Shown: in pieces, positions 1 to 6,363 of the stretch | Layout: each line of letters begins with the position of its first letter | How positions within the stretch are numbered: the first letter of the stretch is position 1 | Assembly: GCF_003614185.1 (NCBI RefSeq) | Contig: NZ_KZ987724.1 | Span: 3,872,107-3,936,106 of the forward strand | Source of the DNA: Paenibacillus aceti | Lineage (GTDB): Bacteria > Bacillota > Bacilli > Paenibacillales > Paenibacillaceae | Length of the DNA stretch: 64,000 nucleotides | Reading direction: 5' to 3' | Translations under genes and position numbers: made by a program | The notes under the pieces: model-generated | Told to the model about the DNA's origin: nothing | Seen by the model: only the letters and a program-made list of their open reading frames with translations | Databases searched by the model: none

Positions 1-426
1 CTGCTGCATGGCGATGCCATCCTCCAGCGTCTTCAGCATCAGAACCCCGTCCAGCTCCTTACCTGGCAGATTCGGCACGAGCGGCCGGGTCCCCGTAGCA
101 ATCATCAGCTTATCGTAGGATTCCATGAATACCCGATTGCGTTCGAGGTCCTTGACCATAATCTGCTTGCTGCCCGAAATCACCTTGAGCACCTCATGCC
201 GCATATTCGTCCTAATCCCCGCCTCCTCAAATTTCTCACGCGGACGGGCGATCATTTTGGTATAATCATCATTTACACCTGACACATAGTACGGTAAACC
301 GCAGGCTCCATAGGATAAAAAACTACCCTTCTCATACACAACGACTTCCACACTCTGATCCATTCGCTTAAGCTTTGAAGCCGCGGACATGCCTGCCGCT
401 ACTCCCCCGACGACAACTATCTTCAT
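1..426 (-). CDS. Partial FAD/NAD(P)-dependent oxidoreductase, CoA-disulfide reductase-like (C-terminus beyond window)
   Basis: The first 142 codons are present; the gene runs off the left edge. The N-terminus has a Rossmann FAD motif (VVVGGVAAGMSAASKLKR). A SYGACGLPYYVSG segment follows around residue 43, where CoA-disulfide reductases and related NADH oxidases carry their single redox-active cysteine, and later comes the ATGTRP segment of this flavoprotein superfamily. A GAGGGGAAG ribosome site lies 5 nt before the ATG. The ATG overlaps the stop of the upstream solute-binding-protein remnant (ATGA), so it sits at the tail of the microcompartment transcription unit. It could be a CoA-disulfide reductase, a persulfide reductase or an NADH oxidase; the missing C-terminus (for example a rhodanese domain) would decide. 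A role in reoxidising NADH or CoA for the microcompartment is speculation. Confidence 0.85.
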   Translation of the reverse strand, partial: MKIVVVGGVAAGMSAASKLKRMDQSVEVVVYEKGSFLSYGACGLPYYVSGVNDDYTKMIARPREKFEEAGIRTNMRHEVLKVISGSKQIMVKDLERNRVFMESYDKLMIATGTRPLVPNLPGKELDGVLMLKTLEDGIAMQQ

Positions 427-663
427 GATGACTTCCCCTCTTTCTGCTTGGAGAGGATCTCCGCTTCTGCTTGCTGAAGCGCCTCCTCAACCGTCAACTC
501 TGCCTGAAAGGCCCTACTTATTTTATCGTATAATACGCCTAATACTTCACCAGCATTGTCCAGCGCTGGAAGAGGCTGCGCGCAGTTCTCTATCATATTA
601 AGATGAGCGGAATACCAATCACATCTTGTTGAGTCTATATCATAGGTGGAGCGTCTCTGTCAC
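423..663 (-). pseudogene. Remnant of an extracellular solute-binding protein gene (start and C-terminus kept, middle lost)
   Basis: A very strong ribosome site (AAGGAGGGG) precedes a GTG at 663, but that frame stops after seven codons. In another frame, an open stretch with no usable start (659 down to 423) encodes a typical C-terminus of a family 1 ABC sugar-binding protein: DWYSAHLNMIENCAQPLP, then LGVLYDKISRAFQ, then LTVEEALQQAEAEIL. The simplest reading is an internal deletion that joined the start of a gene to the tail of a binding-protein gene. The only in-frame ATG (596) has no ribosome site. The remnant stop overlaps the start of the next gene, so its translation signal may now serve only coupling. 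It could be a functional 57-residue peptide, but I consider that unlikely. Confidence 0.6.
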
Positions 664-681
664 TTCGGCTCCCCTCCTTCT

Positions 682-954
682 TTATGGCTGTTCAGACAAA
701 TCGATGATCGGCTCGTTATCGACAATCCCGACGACCAATGCGTCGATCGGAGCGTTCTTCGTTAACGCATGCTGATTGCCCTCCCCAAAAGACACGATCA
801 CCTGCTGCCCTATACCAGCGCCCATGACATCAGCTGCGACGATAACCTCTTGGTTATCCGTATATTGAGGACGAATAAGCAGTAATTTATAGCCCTGGAG
901 CGTATCATATTTACGGGAAGATACCACATTGCCTACGACTCTACCAATAATCAT
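682..954 (-). CDS. eutN: EutN/CcmL-family microcompartment vertex (pentamer, BMC-P) protein
   Basis: This 90-residue protein begins MIIGRVVGNVVSSRK, the usual start of EutN/CcmL/PduN proteins. These form pentamers that cap the icosahedral vertices of a microcompartment. The VAADVMGAGIGQQVIVSFGEG segment and the VVGIVDNEPII end are also typical, and the length matches the family (85-100 residues). It is the last intact microcompartment gene of the minus-strand operon, 18 bp after the phosphotransacylase gene. It is the only pentamer gene in the window, enough in principle to close a shell. Confidence 0.93.
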   Translation of the reverse strand: MIIGRVVGNVVSSRKYDTLQGYKLLLIRPQYTDNQEVIVAADVMGAGIGQQVIVSFGEGNQHALTKNAPIDALVVGIVDNEPIIDLSEQP

Positions 955-972
955 CCCTTTGTCCTCACTTTA

Positions 973-1638
973 CTATTTAATAATCTCCAGCATATCCCCT
1001 GTCTTCAGCCCAAAGGCATTACCGTCATCGGTATCAATATGCATGTCCAGCGCAAAATCATCTCTAACGCGGATCATCACCTCATCCATAAGTCCGCCCC
1101 TTTGCCCTTCGATCTTCACTTGCACCTTCTGTCCGTTCTGAACACCGAAGGCTGCTGCATCATCAGGGGTCATATGAATATGGCGCTCGGCTATAATACA
1201 TCCCTGTTCAATAACGACAGTCCCCTTGGGACCGATAAGTGTAATACCCGGTGTGCCAGGGTGTACGCCGGATTGTCTGACCGGAGGATCGACACCGAGC
1301 CTCCGGGCATCGCTAGGCGCTACTTCCACCTGCGTATCCTTGCGCAACGGCCCGAGAATGCGAACCTTCTCGATTCGTCCCTTCGGACCGACCAATGTGA
1401 CTTGCTCATTAGCTGCAAACTGTCCAGGTTGGGAAATATCCTTGAATATAGTCAGCTCATAGCCCGGCCCGAACAGGATATCCAGATGCTCGCGATTCAC
1501 ATGCACATGTCTGGCTGATACGCCGACCGGCACATGCCTGCCCGGCTCCGCGATGGGAGCCAAGCCGGCCTTGTCAAGTTCCTCCATGACAAGCTTCGTA
1601 ATCGTCTCTGTCAGTCCAACCGTAATCGATTGTGTCAT
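973..1638 (-). CDS. pduL: PduL-type phosphate acyltransferase (phosphotransacylase), encapsulated
   Basis: PduL converts acyl-CoA plus phosphate to acyl-phosphate and CoA, recycling CoA inside metabolosomes. The 221-residue protein has both metal-binding repeats of the family: SARHVHV (His44, His46) and AERHIHM (His153, His155), each followed by the conserved barrel segments. Residues 1-25 (MTQSITVGLTETITKLVMEE and on) form an amphipathic helix ahead of a short linker, the usual encapsulation-peptide position for lumenal PduL. The gene lies between the shell genes. It has no similarity to the housekeeping phosphotransacylase Pta. Acetyl-phosphate is the likely product if the aldehyde is acetaldehyde; a longer or methylthio-substituted acyl group is possible. 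Confidence 0.95.
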   Translation of the reverse strand: MTQSITVGLTETITKLVMEELDKAGLAPIAEPGRHVPVGVSARHVHVNREHLDILFGPGYELTIFKDISQPGQFAANEQVTLVGPKGRIEKVRILGPLRKDTQVEVAPSDARRLGVDPPVRQSGVHPGTPGITLIGPKGTVVIEQGCIIAERHIHMTPDDAAAFGVQNGQKVQVKIEGQRGGLMDEVMIRVRDDFALDMHIDTDDGNAFGLKTGDMLEIIK

Positions 1639-1652
1639 AGGATCACCACTTC

Positions 1653-1928
1653 TTAGTTCATGCTAGGGAGAAGCTTCACAACATCTCCATGCGGTCTCGG
1701 GATAACATGTACGGCGATGAGTTCGCCAATTCTCTGCGCGGCTTCAGATCCAACCTCTACCGCCGCCTTGACTGCACCCACCTCGCCTTTTACCATCACG
1801 CTGACCAAGCCGGAGCCGATCTTCTCTGTGCCTATAATTTCAACATTCGCTGCCTTCAGCATCGCGTCAGCCGCCTCAATCGCTGCCGTTAAGCCTCTGG
1901 TCTCAATAACACCTAATGATTCGTTCAT
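1653..1928 (-). CDS. Hexameric BMC-H shell protein (PduA/EutM-like), copy 2
   Basis: A 91-residue single-BMC-domain protein, opening with [19 protein letters not shown] and carrying the [15 protein letters not shown] helix and the VIPRPH segment of canonical hexamer-forming shell proteins. The loop [10 protein letters not shown] lines the central pore in PduA/EutM homologues. A GAGGAGG ribosome site precedes the ATG. It is nearly identical in length and sequence to the BMC-H gene at 2171-2446 (about nine residues in ten shared), so the two are a recent tandem duplication that may form mixed hexamers. Confidence 0.96.
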   Translation of the reverse strand: MNESLGVIETRGLTAAIEAADAMLKAANVEIIGTEKIGSGLVSVMVKGEVGAVKAAVEVGSEAAQRIGELIAVHVIPRPHGDVVKLLPSMN

Positions 1929-2170
1929 GGGGGATGCGCCTCCTCAATTTATAGAAAGATCATAGAATCGATATAGTAGTTGTAGCTGTAAAAAGTACAT
2001 TTAAATTCTCATATTACAAAGAAGCTCTTCGCGGAAATGCATAATGTACATTTAAATCCACCATCTTCTGCTATATGAGCGAAACTCGCTAATTTGCCTG
2101 CAGATTCTGCAATTAAAAATGTGGTAGAGTCATTAATCGCATCTTTAGCTGTATTTGATGCAGCTAGAAA
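1929..2170 (-). other. Gap between the two BMC-H paralogues with a 53-codon open stretch in frame with the upstream stop
   Basis: This 242-bp gap is much longer than the other spacings in the operon. Directly after the TAG of the upstream BMC-H gene the same frame stays open for 53 codons (2170 down to 2012), ending in TGA. It would encode a protein-like segment including ESAGKLASFAHIAEDGGFK and a CTLC pair. No ATG, GTG or TTG with a ribosome site opens it. The gap also contains two copies of GTACATTTAAAT (about 1995 and 2045). It may be a decayed gene piece, a stop-readthrough extension or chance. Confidence 0.35.
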
Positions 2171-2446
2171 CTATTTCAACATAGGCAACAGCTTCGCCAC
2201 ATCGCTATGTGGTCTTGGGATGACATGAGCCGCTACGAGCTCACCGATTCGTTGCGCGGCTTCGGAGCCTACCTCTGCTGCAGCCTTCACTGCACCTACA
2301 TCGCCGCGTACAACTACAGTGACAAGACCGGAGCCGATCTTCTCTGTGCCTACAATTTCAACATTCGCTGCCTTCAACATCGCATCGGCCGCCTCAATCG
2401 CTGCCGTTAAGCCTCTGGTTTCGATAATCGCAATAGATTCGTTCAT
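2171..2446 (-). CDS. Hexameric BMC-H shell protein (PduA/EutM-like), copy 1
   Basis: A canonical 91-residue BMC-H protein: [18 protein letters not shown], then the pore loop [15 protein letters not shown], then [19 protein letters not shown] and HVIPRPH. It is the main facet-forming type of shell protein. It lies 27 bp after the extended BMC-H gene and is followed by its near-identical paralogue at 1653-1928. Differences between the paralogues cluster in VTVVVRGD versus VSVMVKGE and at the C-terminus (PMLK versus PSMN). Confidence 0.96.
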   Translation of the reverse strand: MNESIAIIETRGLTAAIEAADAMLKAANVEIVGTEKIGSGLVTVVVRGDVGAVKAAAEVGSEAAQRIGELVAAHVIPRPHSDVAKLLPMLK

Positions 2447-2473
2447 GGATAATTCCTCCTATTTTTAATTAAC

Positions 2474-3022
2474 TTATTTGCGTTTCTTTGTATTTTTGCG
2501 AGGGCTGGAAGTCTTCGTCCCCTCCGTAGCATCCTCGGGCTCTACCTCCTGCTGTGCTTCCTTCTGTTGTACCGCAACCTCTTGCGTCACTGTCTCTTGC
2601 GCTTTCGGCTCGTGCACTTTCGTTCTTTGTGCCTTCGGCTCAGGCCCTCTCGCCGTCTGCTCTACCGCATCTCGCGCAACTGTCTCTTGAATCAGCGCCT
2701 CCGGAACCTCCACGGCCTCCGCTTCTTCTGCCTCACGCGTCGGGACTATGAACTTCATGATCTCGACATGTGGCTTAGGGATTACCAGACTCATCTTCAG
2801 CGGGTTACTCGGCTTCCTAGCGCATACCTCTCTGGCTGCTTCAACGGCCGCCGTCACATTGGCAATGCTGCCTGCCACGATCAAGCTGACGAGCCTTCCC
2901 CCCAGATACTTCTCGGCACCTAGCAGCTGAACATGAGACGTCTTGCACATTTCATCAACCAGCTCCAACGCCGTCGTGAAATGCTGCGCCTCTACAACGC
3001 CAATCGCCTCATAGCTCTCCAT
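2474..3022 (-). CDS. BMC-H shell protein with a long charged C-terminal extension
   Basis: The 182-residue protein has an N-terminal BMC domain (about residues 1-90; starts MESYEAIGVVEAQHFTTALE, contains VTAAVEAAREV and VIPKPH). A roughly 90-residue low-complexity tail follows, rich in Glu, Gln, Lys, Ala and Thr with EPKAQ repeats, ending in a basic RKNTKKRK. I chose the ATG at 3022 because a GGAG lies 7 nt upstream; a TTG 21 nt further up is also open. It overlaps the previous BMC gene by 14 nt. Other microcompartments have shell proteins with C-terminal extensions (for example EutK, CcmO-like), but this tail matches nothing I recognise. It may bind cargo, nucleic acid or another shell face. 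Confidence 0.9.
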   Translation of the reverse strand: MESYEAIGVVEAQHFTTALELVDEMCKTSHVQLLGAEKYLGGRLVSLIVAGSIANVTAAVEAAREVCARKPSNPLKMSLVIPKPHVEIMKFIVPTREAEEAEAVEVPEALIQETVARDAVEQTARGPEPKAQRTKVHEPKAQETVTQEVAVQQKEAQQEVEPEDATEGTKTSSPRKNTKKRK

Positions 3023-3308
3023 CTTCATTCTCCATTCTGTCAACCGGAATTATGGGGCGGATTCCTTCGTAAGGATTGTTAATCGCATGTACAGCGATGA
3101 TCTGTCCCGTGTGTCCCGCTTCTTCCTCTCCAATCTCCAGGGCAGCCTGTACCGAAGCGACAGAGCCTTTGACCAGGACCGTGACATAGCCCGCACCCGA
3201 TGGCTCGAATCCGATCACTTCAACGTAAGCGCATTTGACCATCATATCCGCAGCGCGGATCGCGGCGGTCATCCCGATCGTCTCGATCATTCCTAGAGCT
3301 TCTCTCAT
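3009..3308 (-). CDS. BMC-H shell protein (99 residues)
   Basis: A single BMC domain: MREALGMIETIGMTAAIRAA, then a KCAYVEVIGFEPSGAGYVT pore region, then VASVQAALEIGEEEAGHTG, ending in an acidic NEDGEL tail. The ATG at 3308 is preceded by AGGGGGGAGA at good spacing, so the longer open frame to 3332 is not used. The next gene starts inside its 3' end (14-nt overlap), suggesting translational coupling. The pore loop PSGAG differs from the KIGSG loop of the two canonical paralogues, so pore selectivity probably differs. Confidence 0.93.
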   Translation of the reverse strand: MREALGMIETIGMTAAIRAADMMVKCAYVEVIGFEPSGAGYVTVLVKGSVASVQAALEIGEEEAGHTGQIIAVHAINNPYEGIRPIIPVDRMENEDGEL

Positions 3309-3334
3309 CTTCTCCCCCCTGCTGACAACCACGC

Positions 3335-3658
3335 TTATTTACGCTTCACCTTTCCCAGCGGAAGCAAGGCATGTAATTCACTGGAGCTTGAAGGGATACA
3401 GCGGATCATCACTTCATTAGGACTTACATACTCACAGGCCGCTTCATGCGCCACCTCAAGCGCGATCTGTACATCGCTGATGGGTCCGCTGAATTTCACC
3501 TGTACCATCACGGGGATGACGGCATTCTTCTCATCAGGCGGATTGTTGCAATCCATCCCGTGTATCGTAATATTCGCCGCCTTGCACGCCCTGTCCATCG
3601 CGGCAAGCGCTACACTGTAGCCCTGAACCTCCAGGAAACCTAGTGCAGAACGATCCAT
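3335..3658 (-). CDS. Divergent BMC-H shell protein with a Cys-containing insert (GrpU-like?)
   Basis: The 107-residue protein has a BMC fold (GFLEVQGYSVALAAMDRACK at the N-terminus, ISDVQIALEVAHEAACEYV later). An insert between strands, GMDCNNPPDEKNAVIP, replaces the short pore loop of canonical BMC-H proteins. Cys37 in that insert would lie near the hexamer pore. In glycyl-radical microcompartments the GrpU shell proteins bind an iron-sulfur cluster at a pore cysteine, so metal binding is possible but unproven here. An AGGAGGTG ribosome site sits 7 nt before the ATG. It is the first shell gene after the aldehyde dehydrogenase. Confidence 0.88.
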   Translation of the reverse strand: MDRSALGFLEVQGYSVALAAMDRACKAANITIHGMDCNNPPDEKNAVIPVMVQVKFSGPISDVQIALEVAHEAACEYVSPNEVMIRCIPSSSSELHALLPLGKVKRK

Positions 3659-3686
3659 CTCCCATCACCTCCTGATTACCCGCAAT

Positions 3687-5210
3687 TTATACGATTCGAA
3701 ATGCGCCTTCCGCGAGGACGCAGCGTCTCTGTCTTGTAAATGTTCTTGCCGAGGTCAGCCCTTCGCCTGTCGGCCCGGCAATGGTCATCGTCGTATGTCC
3801 CTCACCCTCGAAGCCAACGCCAGCCAACGAGGATGCATTCTTCACAAAAATCGTCGTCCCGATCGCTCGGGCAAAGCGCGTCAAATGCTCCACATTGCGG
3901 GAATGCATCAATGCCGTATGGCGATTGCCATGCTCCGCCTTGACCGCCAGCTCGATCGCCTCGTCCAGATTCCGTACCCGAACGATCGGCAGTACTGGCA
4001 TCATTTGCTCCAATTGGACAAAAGGATGATCGAAGTCCACTTCACAAATGAGCAGTTCTACCTCCTTGCCCGGATTCACACCGAGCTTATCCAAGAAAGT
4101 CATCGCATCCTTGCCGATCCAGTCCTTCACCGTGTGGAATACCCGCTTCGTATCGAGCGAGCACCCACGGGCTACCTGCTGCTCATTCGCTTCCAAGGCG
4201 AAGCTCATCACTTGATCTAGCTCCTGTTGATCAAGACGGTATGCGCCATGATTCATCATGTGATAAATCAGGTCATCCGCTACAGAATCAACGACGAACA
4301 CTTCCTTCTCCGCGATACAGAGAATATTGTTATCGAAGGACGCCCCCTTGATAATCTCCTTGGCCGCATGCTCAATATCCGCCGTCTCATCGACAATGAC
4401 GGGAGGATTGCCCGCGCCCGCGCCGATCGCCTTCTTGCCCGAGCTAAGCAGCGCCTTGACCAGCCCGGGGCCACCCGTGCCGACCAGTAGCTTCGTCTCC
4501 GGAGCCGCAACGATCTGTTCCAGCGTCTCCTTCGTCGGCTCTTTCACCATCGTGACCAGATTCTCTGGGCCACCAGCAGCAAGAATTGCCTGATTAATCA
4601 TTTGTACAGCGAAGGCGCTGCATTTCTTCGAGGACGGATGAACATTGAAGACCACCGCATTGCCCGAGGCGATCATTCCGATCGAGTTATTGATGATCGT
4701 CTCTACCGGATTCGTCACAGGGGTCACAGCTCCAATGACGCCAAAAGGCCCTTGTTCCACAATCGTCAGACCGTCATCTCCCGAAAATGCTAGCGTTTTC
4801 AAATCTTCGGTCCCCGGAGTCTTGGCAGCTGTCAACTCCAGCTTGGCTAGCTTATCTGCCAGCTTGCCCAGCTTAGTCTCAGCGACGATCATCTGCGCCA
4901 ATTCCTGCTTGTTCGCTAGCGTCGCTTGACGAATCGCTGAAATAATCGCCTCACGCGCCTCCAGCTTATAGTTCTGCACAAACACCGCCTGTGCCTGATA
5001 AGCCGCCTTCACCGCATCCTCAGCCCGATCAAACACTCCATGGTCTCCGCCAGCAGAAGCTGCTACTACCGGTTGTGCTGACCCAGCCTGCGGAACCGCC
5101 ATCGAAGCCGCTGAGGCCGCAGAGACTGATGCTGTGTCCGACAGCTTCTTCTCGATATTGGTCATGACGCTGCTAATAATTTTCTGAACATCTGCTTCTG
5201 TCAAATTCAT
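3687..5210 (-). CDS. CoA-acylating aldehyde dehydrogenase (PduP/EutE family) with N-terminal encapsulation peptide
   Basis: This enzyme oxidises an aldehyde with NAD+ and CoA to acyl-CoA, the signature reaction of metabolosomes. The 507-residue protein has the expected PduP/EutE features: GVIGAVTPVTNPVETIINN near residue 160, GAGAGNPPVIVDETADIE near 265 and the catalytic Cys298 in SFDNNILCIAEKEV. Residues 1-24 (LTEADVQKIISSVMTNIEKKL) form an amphipathic helix, then an Ala/Ser/Gly-rich linker to about residue 57. This is the classical N-terminal encapsulation peptide of PduP. It lies between the aldolase and shell genes. If the aldolase releases acetaldehyde the product is acetyl-CoA. Confidence 0.96.
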   Translation of the reverse strand: MNLTEADVQKIISSVMTNIEKKLSDTASVSAASAASMAVPQAGSAQPVVAASAGGDHGVFDRAEDAVKAAYQAQAVFVQNYKLEAREAIISAIRQATLANKQELAQMIVAETKLGKLADKLAKLELTAAKTPGTEDLKTLAFSGDDGLTIVEQGPFGVIGAVTPVTNPVETIINNSIGMIASGNAVVFNVHPSSKKCSAFAVQMINQAILAAGGPENLVTMVKEPTKETLEQIVAAPETKLLVGTGGPGLVKALLSSGKKAIGAGAGNPPVIVDETADIEHAAKEIIKGASFDNNILCIAEKEVFVVDSVADDLIYHMMNHGAYRLDQQELDQVMSFALEANEQQVARGCSLDTKRVFHTVKDWIGKDAMTFLDKLGVNPGKEVELLICEVDFDHPFVQLEQMMPVLPIVRVRNLDEAIELAVKAEHGNRHTALMHSRNVEHLTRFARAIGTTIFVKNASSLAGVGFEGEGHTTMTIAGPTGEGLTSARTFTRQRRCVLAEGAFRIV

Positions 5211-5257
5211 CGATGCTTCCCCCCTCTAATCATTAACTTCCGGTCCTGCTACTTTAC

Positions 5258-6079
5258 TTAATGATCTAATGGAAGTCTTCTCATGACTTCCTCCGTTACC
5301 TTGGCTACGATCGTCTGAATCAATTCCTGCTTATCTGCTTCTACAACCCCCTGCCGAGGTGCTTGCGGGGCAGCCTTCCCTTGGGAACCTGTACGACAGC
5401 TCAGAGTTCCTCCCGTCTTGATCCCCATCTTCTCCCGGATCTTGATCAGCTCGGTTAGCTGGTCACAGGTCAGCTCCTGCACTTGATCGGTAATCTTCTT
5501 CGTGAGGATGACAGTCATCGCATAATGCTCCAATGATTCCATGCGGAAGTAAGCCTCCGTAATATCCCTGCCCCAGGTTAGCGCACCGTGGTTGGCCAGT
5601 AATACCGCATTATAGTCCTTGCAGTAAGGAGCGATAGAATCCGGAACCTCCTGAGTGCTTGGTGTAGCATAGGGAGCAACTGGCACATTACCGAGCAGAA
5701 TGACTCCTTCTGGTGAATACGCCTGGTCCAGACCGATCCCGGCGATTGCAAAAGCGGTTGCCGCCTGCGGATGCGCATGTACTACAGCGTTTACATTTGG
5801 ATTTTCCTTATAGACTCTCAAATGCATTTTGATTTCCGAGGAAGGCTTCAGCTTACCGGCCAGCACCTTGCCGCTGAGATCCACCTTCACCAGCATATCC
5901 GGTGTCATATAGCCTTTACTGACCCCCGTAGGCGTAGCCCAAATTGCATTCGTCCCGGTCTTCACGGATATATTTCCATCATTCGCCGCTACAAAGCCTT
6001 TCGCATAAACCCGTCTGCCTATTTCACAGATCATCTTCTTCGCTTCAAAATCACTTAAATATTTCTGATTATCCAGCAT
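5258..6079 (-). CDS. Class II (zinc/manganese) sugar-phosphate aldolase with C-terminal encapsulation-type helix
   Basis: A fuculose/rhamnulose-1-phosphate aldolase family protein of 273 residues. The metal ligands of the family are all visible: Glu82 (SSEIKMHL), His101 and His103 (VVHAHPQ) and His164 (LLANHGALTWG). The core ends near residue 225. A GSQGKAAPQAPRQG linker and an amphipathic helix (VEADKQELIQTIVAKVTEEV) follow, an extra tail absent from cytosolic FucA that resembles an encapsulation peptide. It is the first gene of the microcompartment operon, with AGGAGGTG before the ATG. Next to kinase (MtnK-like) and isomerase (MtnA-like) genes, the likely substrate is 5-deoxyribulose-1-phosphate (DrdA-like) or its methylthio analogue, giving DHAP plus an aldehyde. 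Fuculose- or rhamnulose-1-phosphate is the alternative. Confidence 0.93.
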   Translation of the reverse strand: MLDNQKYLSDFEAKKMICEIGRRVYAKGFVAANDGNISVKTGTNAIWATPTGVSKGYMTPDMLVKVDLSGKVLAGKLKPSSEIKMHLRVYKENPNVNAVVHAHPQAATAFAIAGIGLDQAYSPEGVILLGNVPVAPYATPSTQEVPDSIAPYCKDYNAVLLANHGALTWGRDITEAYFRMESLEHYAMTVILTKKITDQVQELTCDQLTELIKIREKMGIKTGGTLSCRTGSQGKAAPQAPRQGVVEADKQELIQTIVAKVTEEVMRRLPLDH

Positions 6080-6131
6080 GTAGTCACCTCCTGAATTCTC
6101 TGGCTAGCTAAAATCACAACTTCATACATCG

Positions 6132-6160
6132 ATTTTCCTACTTTATACACTGTTTGTCAA
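6132..6160 (-). promoter_or_regulatory. Candidate sigma-A promoter of the microcompartment operon
   Basis: On the minus strand a perfect TTGACA (6160-6155) is followed after 17 bp by GAAAAT (6137-6132), 4 of 6 matches to the -10 consensus. An alternative -10 (TATAAA) lies inside the spacer. The aldolase ATG is 53 bp downstream of this -10. The A/T-rich repeat described next abuts the -35. Confidence 0.4.
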
Positions 6161-6214
6161 TTATTTATTTCTGTTTATGTGTTATTTTGTTGGTTTAATA
6201 AGTTGTATTTCAAG
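6161..6214. promoter_or_regulatory. Candidate DeoR-family operator repeats, microcompartment promoter
   Basis: The divergent region between the aldolase and the regulator contains TTATTTATTTCTGTTTATGT (6161-6180) followed by further TGTT and TTTTGTTGG motifs. Very similar strings (for example TGTATTTATTCTTGTTTTAT) occur upstream of the ABC-transporter operon at 13554-13610. Sharing between the two promoters of one functional island suggests a common regulator, most simply the DeoR protein encoded alongside. The exact operator cannot be fixed by eye because both regions are A/T-rich. Confidence 0.4.
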
Positions 6215-6318
6215 AACTACAGGGGATAAAATGCGAATAAAAGCTAAAAATCGTCCAAATCCATATCCTATCAAACAACAAAACCCACAATTATAGTAAA
6301 TTCCGTCCTCAAATATGC

Positions 6319-6351
6319 TATAATAACTACAAACCAAACTAAATAGGGAAG
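6319..6351 (+). promoter_or_regulatory. -10 element and ribosome site of the DeoR-type regulator gene
   Basis: A perfect TATAAT (6319-6324) lies 40 bp before the regulator ATG; no good -35 is visible. GGGAAG (6346-6351) precedes the ATG by 12 nt, somewhat far, which suggests weak translation. Confidence 0.4.
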
Positions 6352-6363
6352 TGTGATCACTTT

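Noticed and set aside
1039-1518. 159-codon plus-strand open frame opposite pduL
   Set aside because: It is antisense to a clearly coding, domain-bearing gene and has no features of its own.
1995-2055. Two copies of GTACATTTAAAT as a possible operator or insertion scar
   Set aside because: Short, A/T-rich and seen only twice; mentioned in the gap entry but not enough to call.
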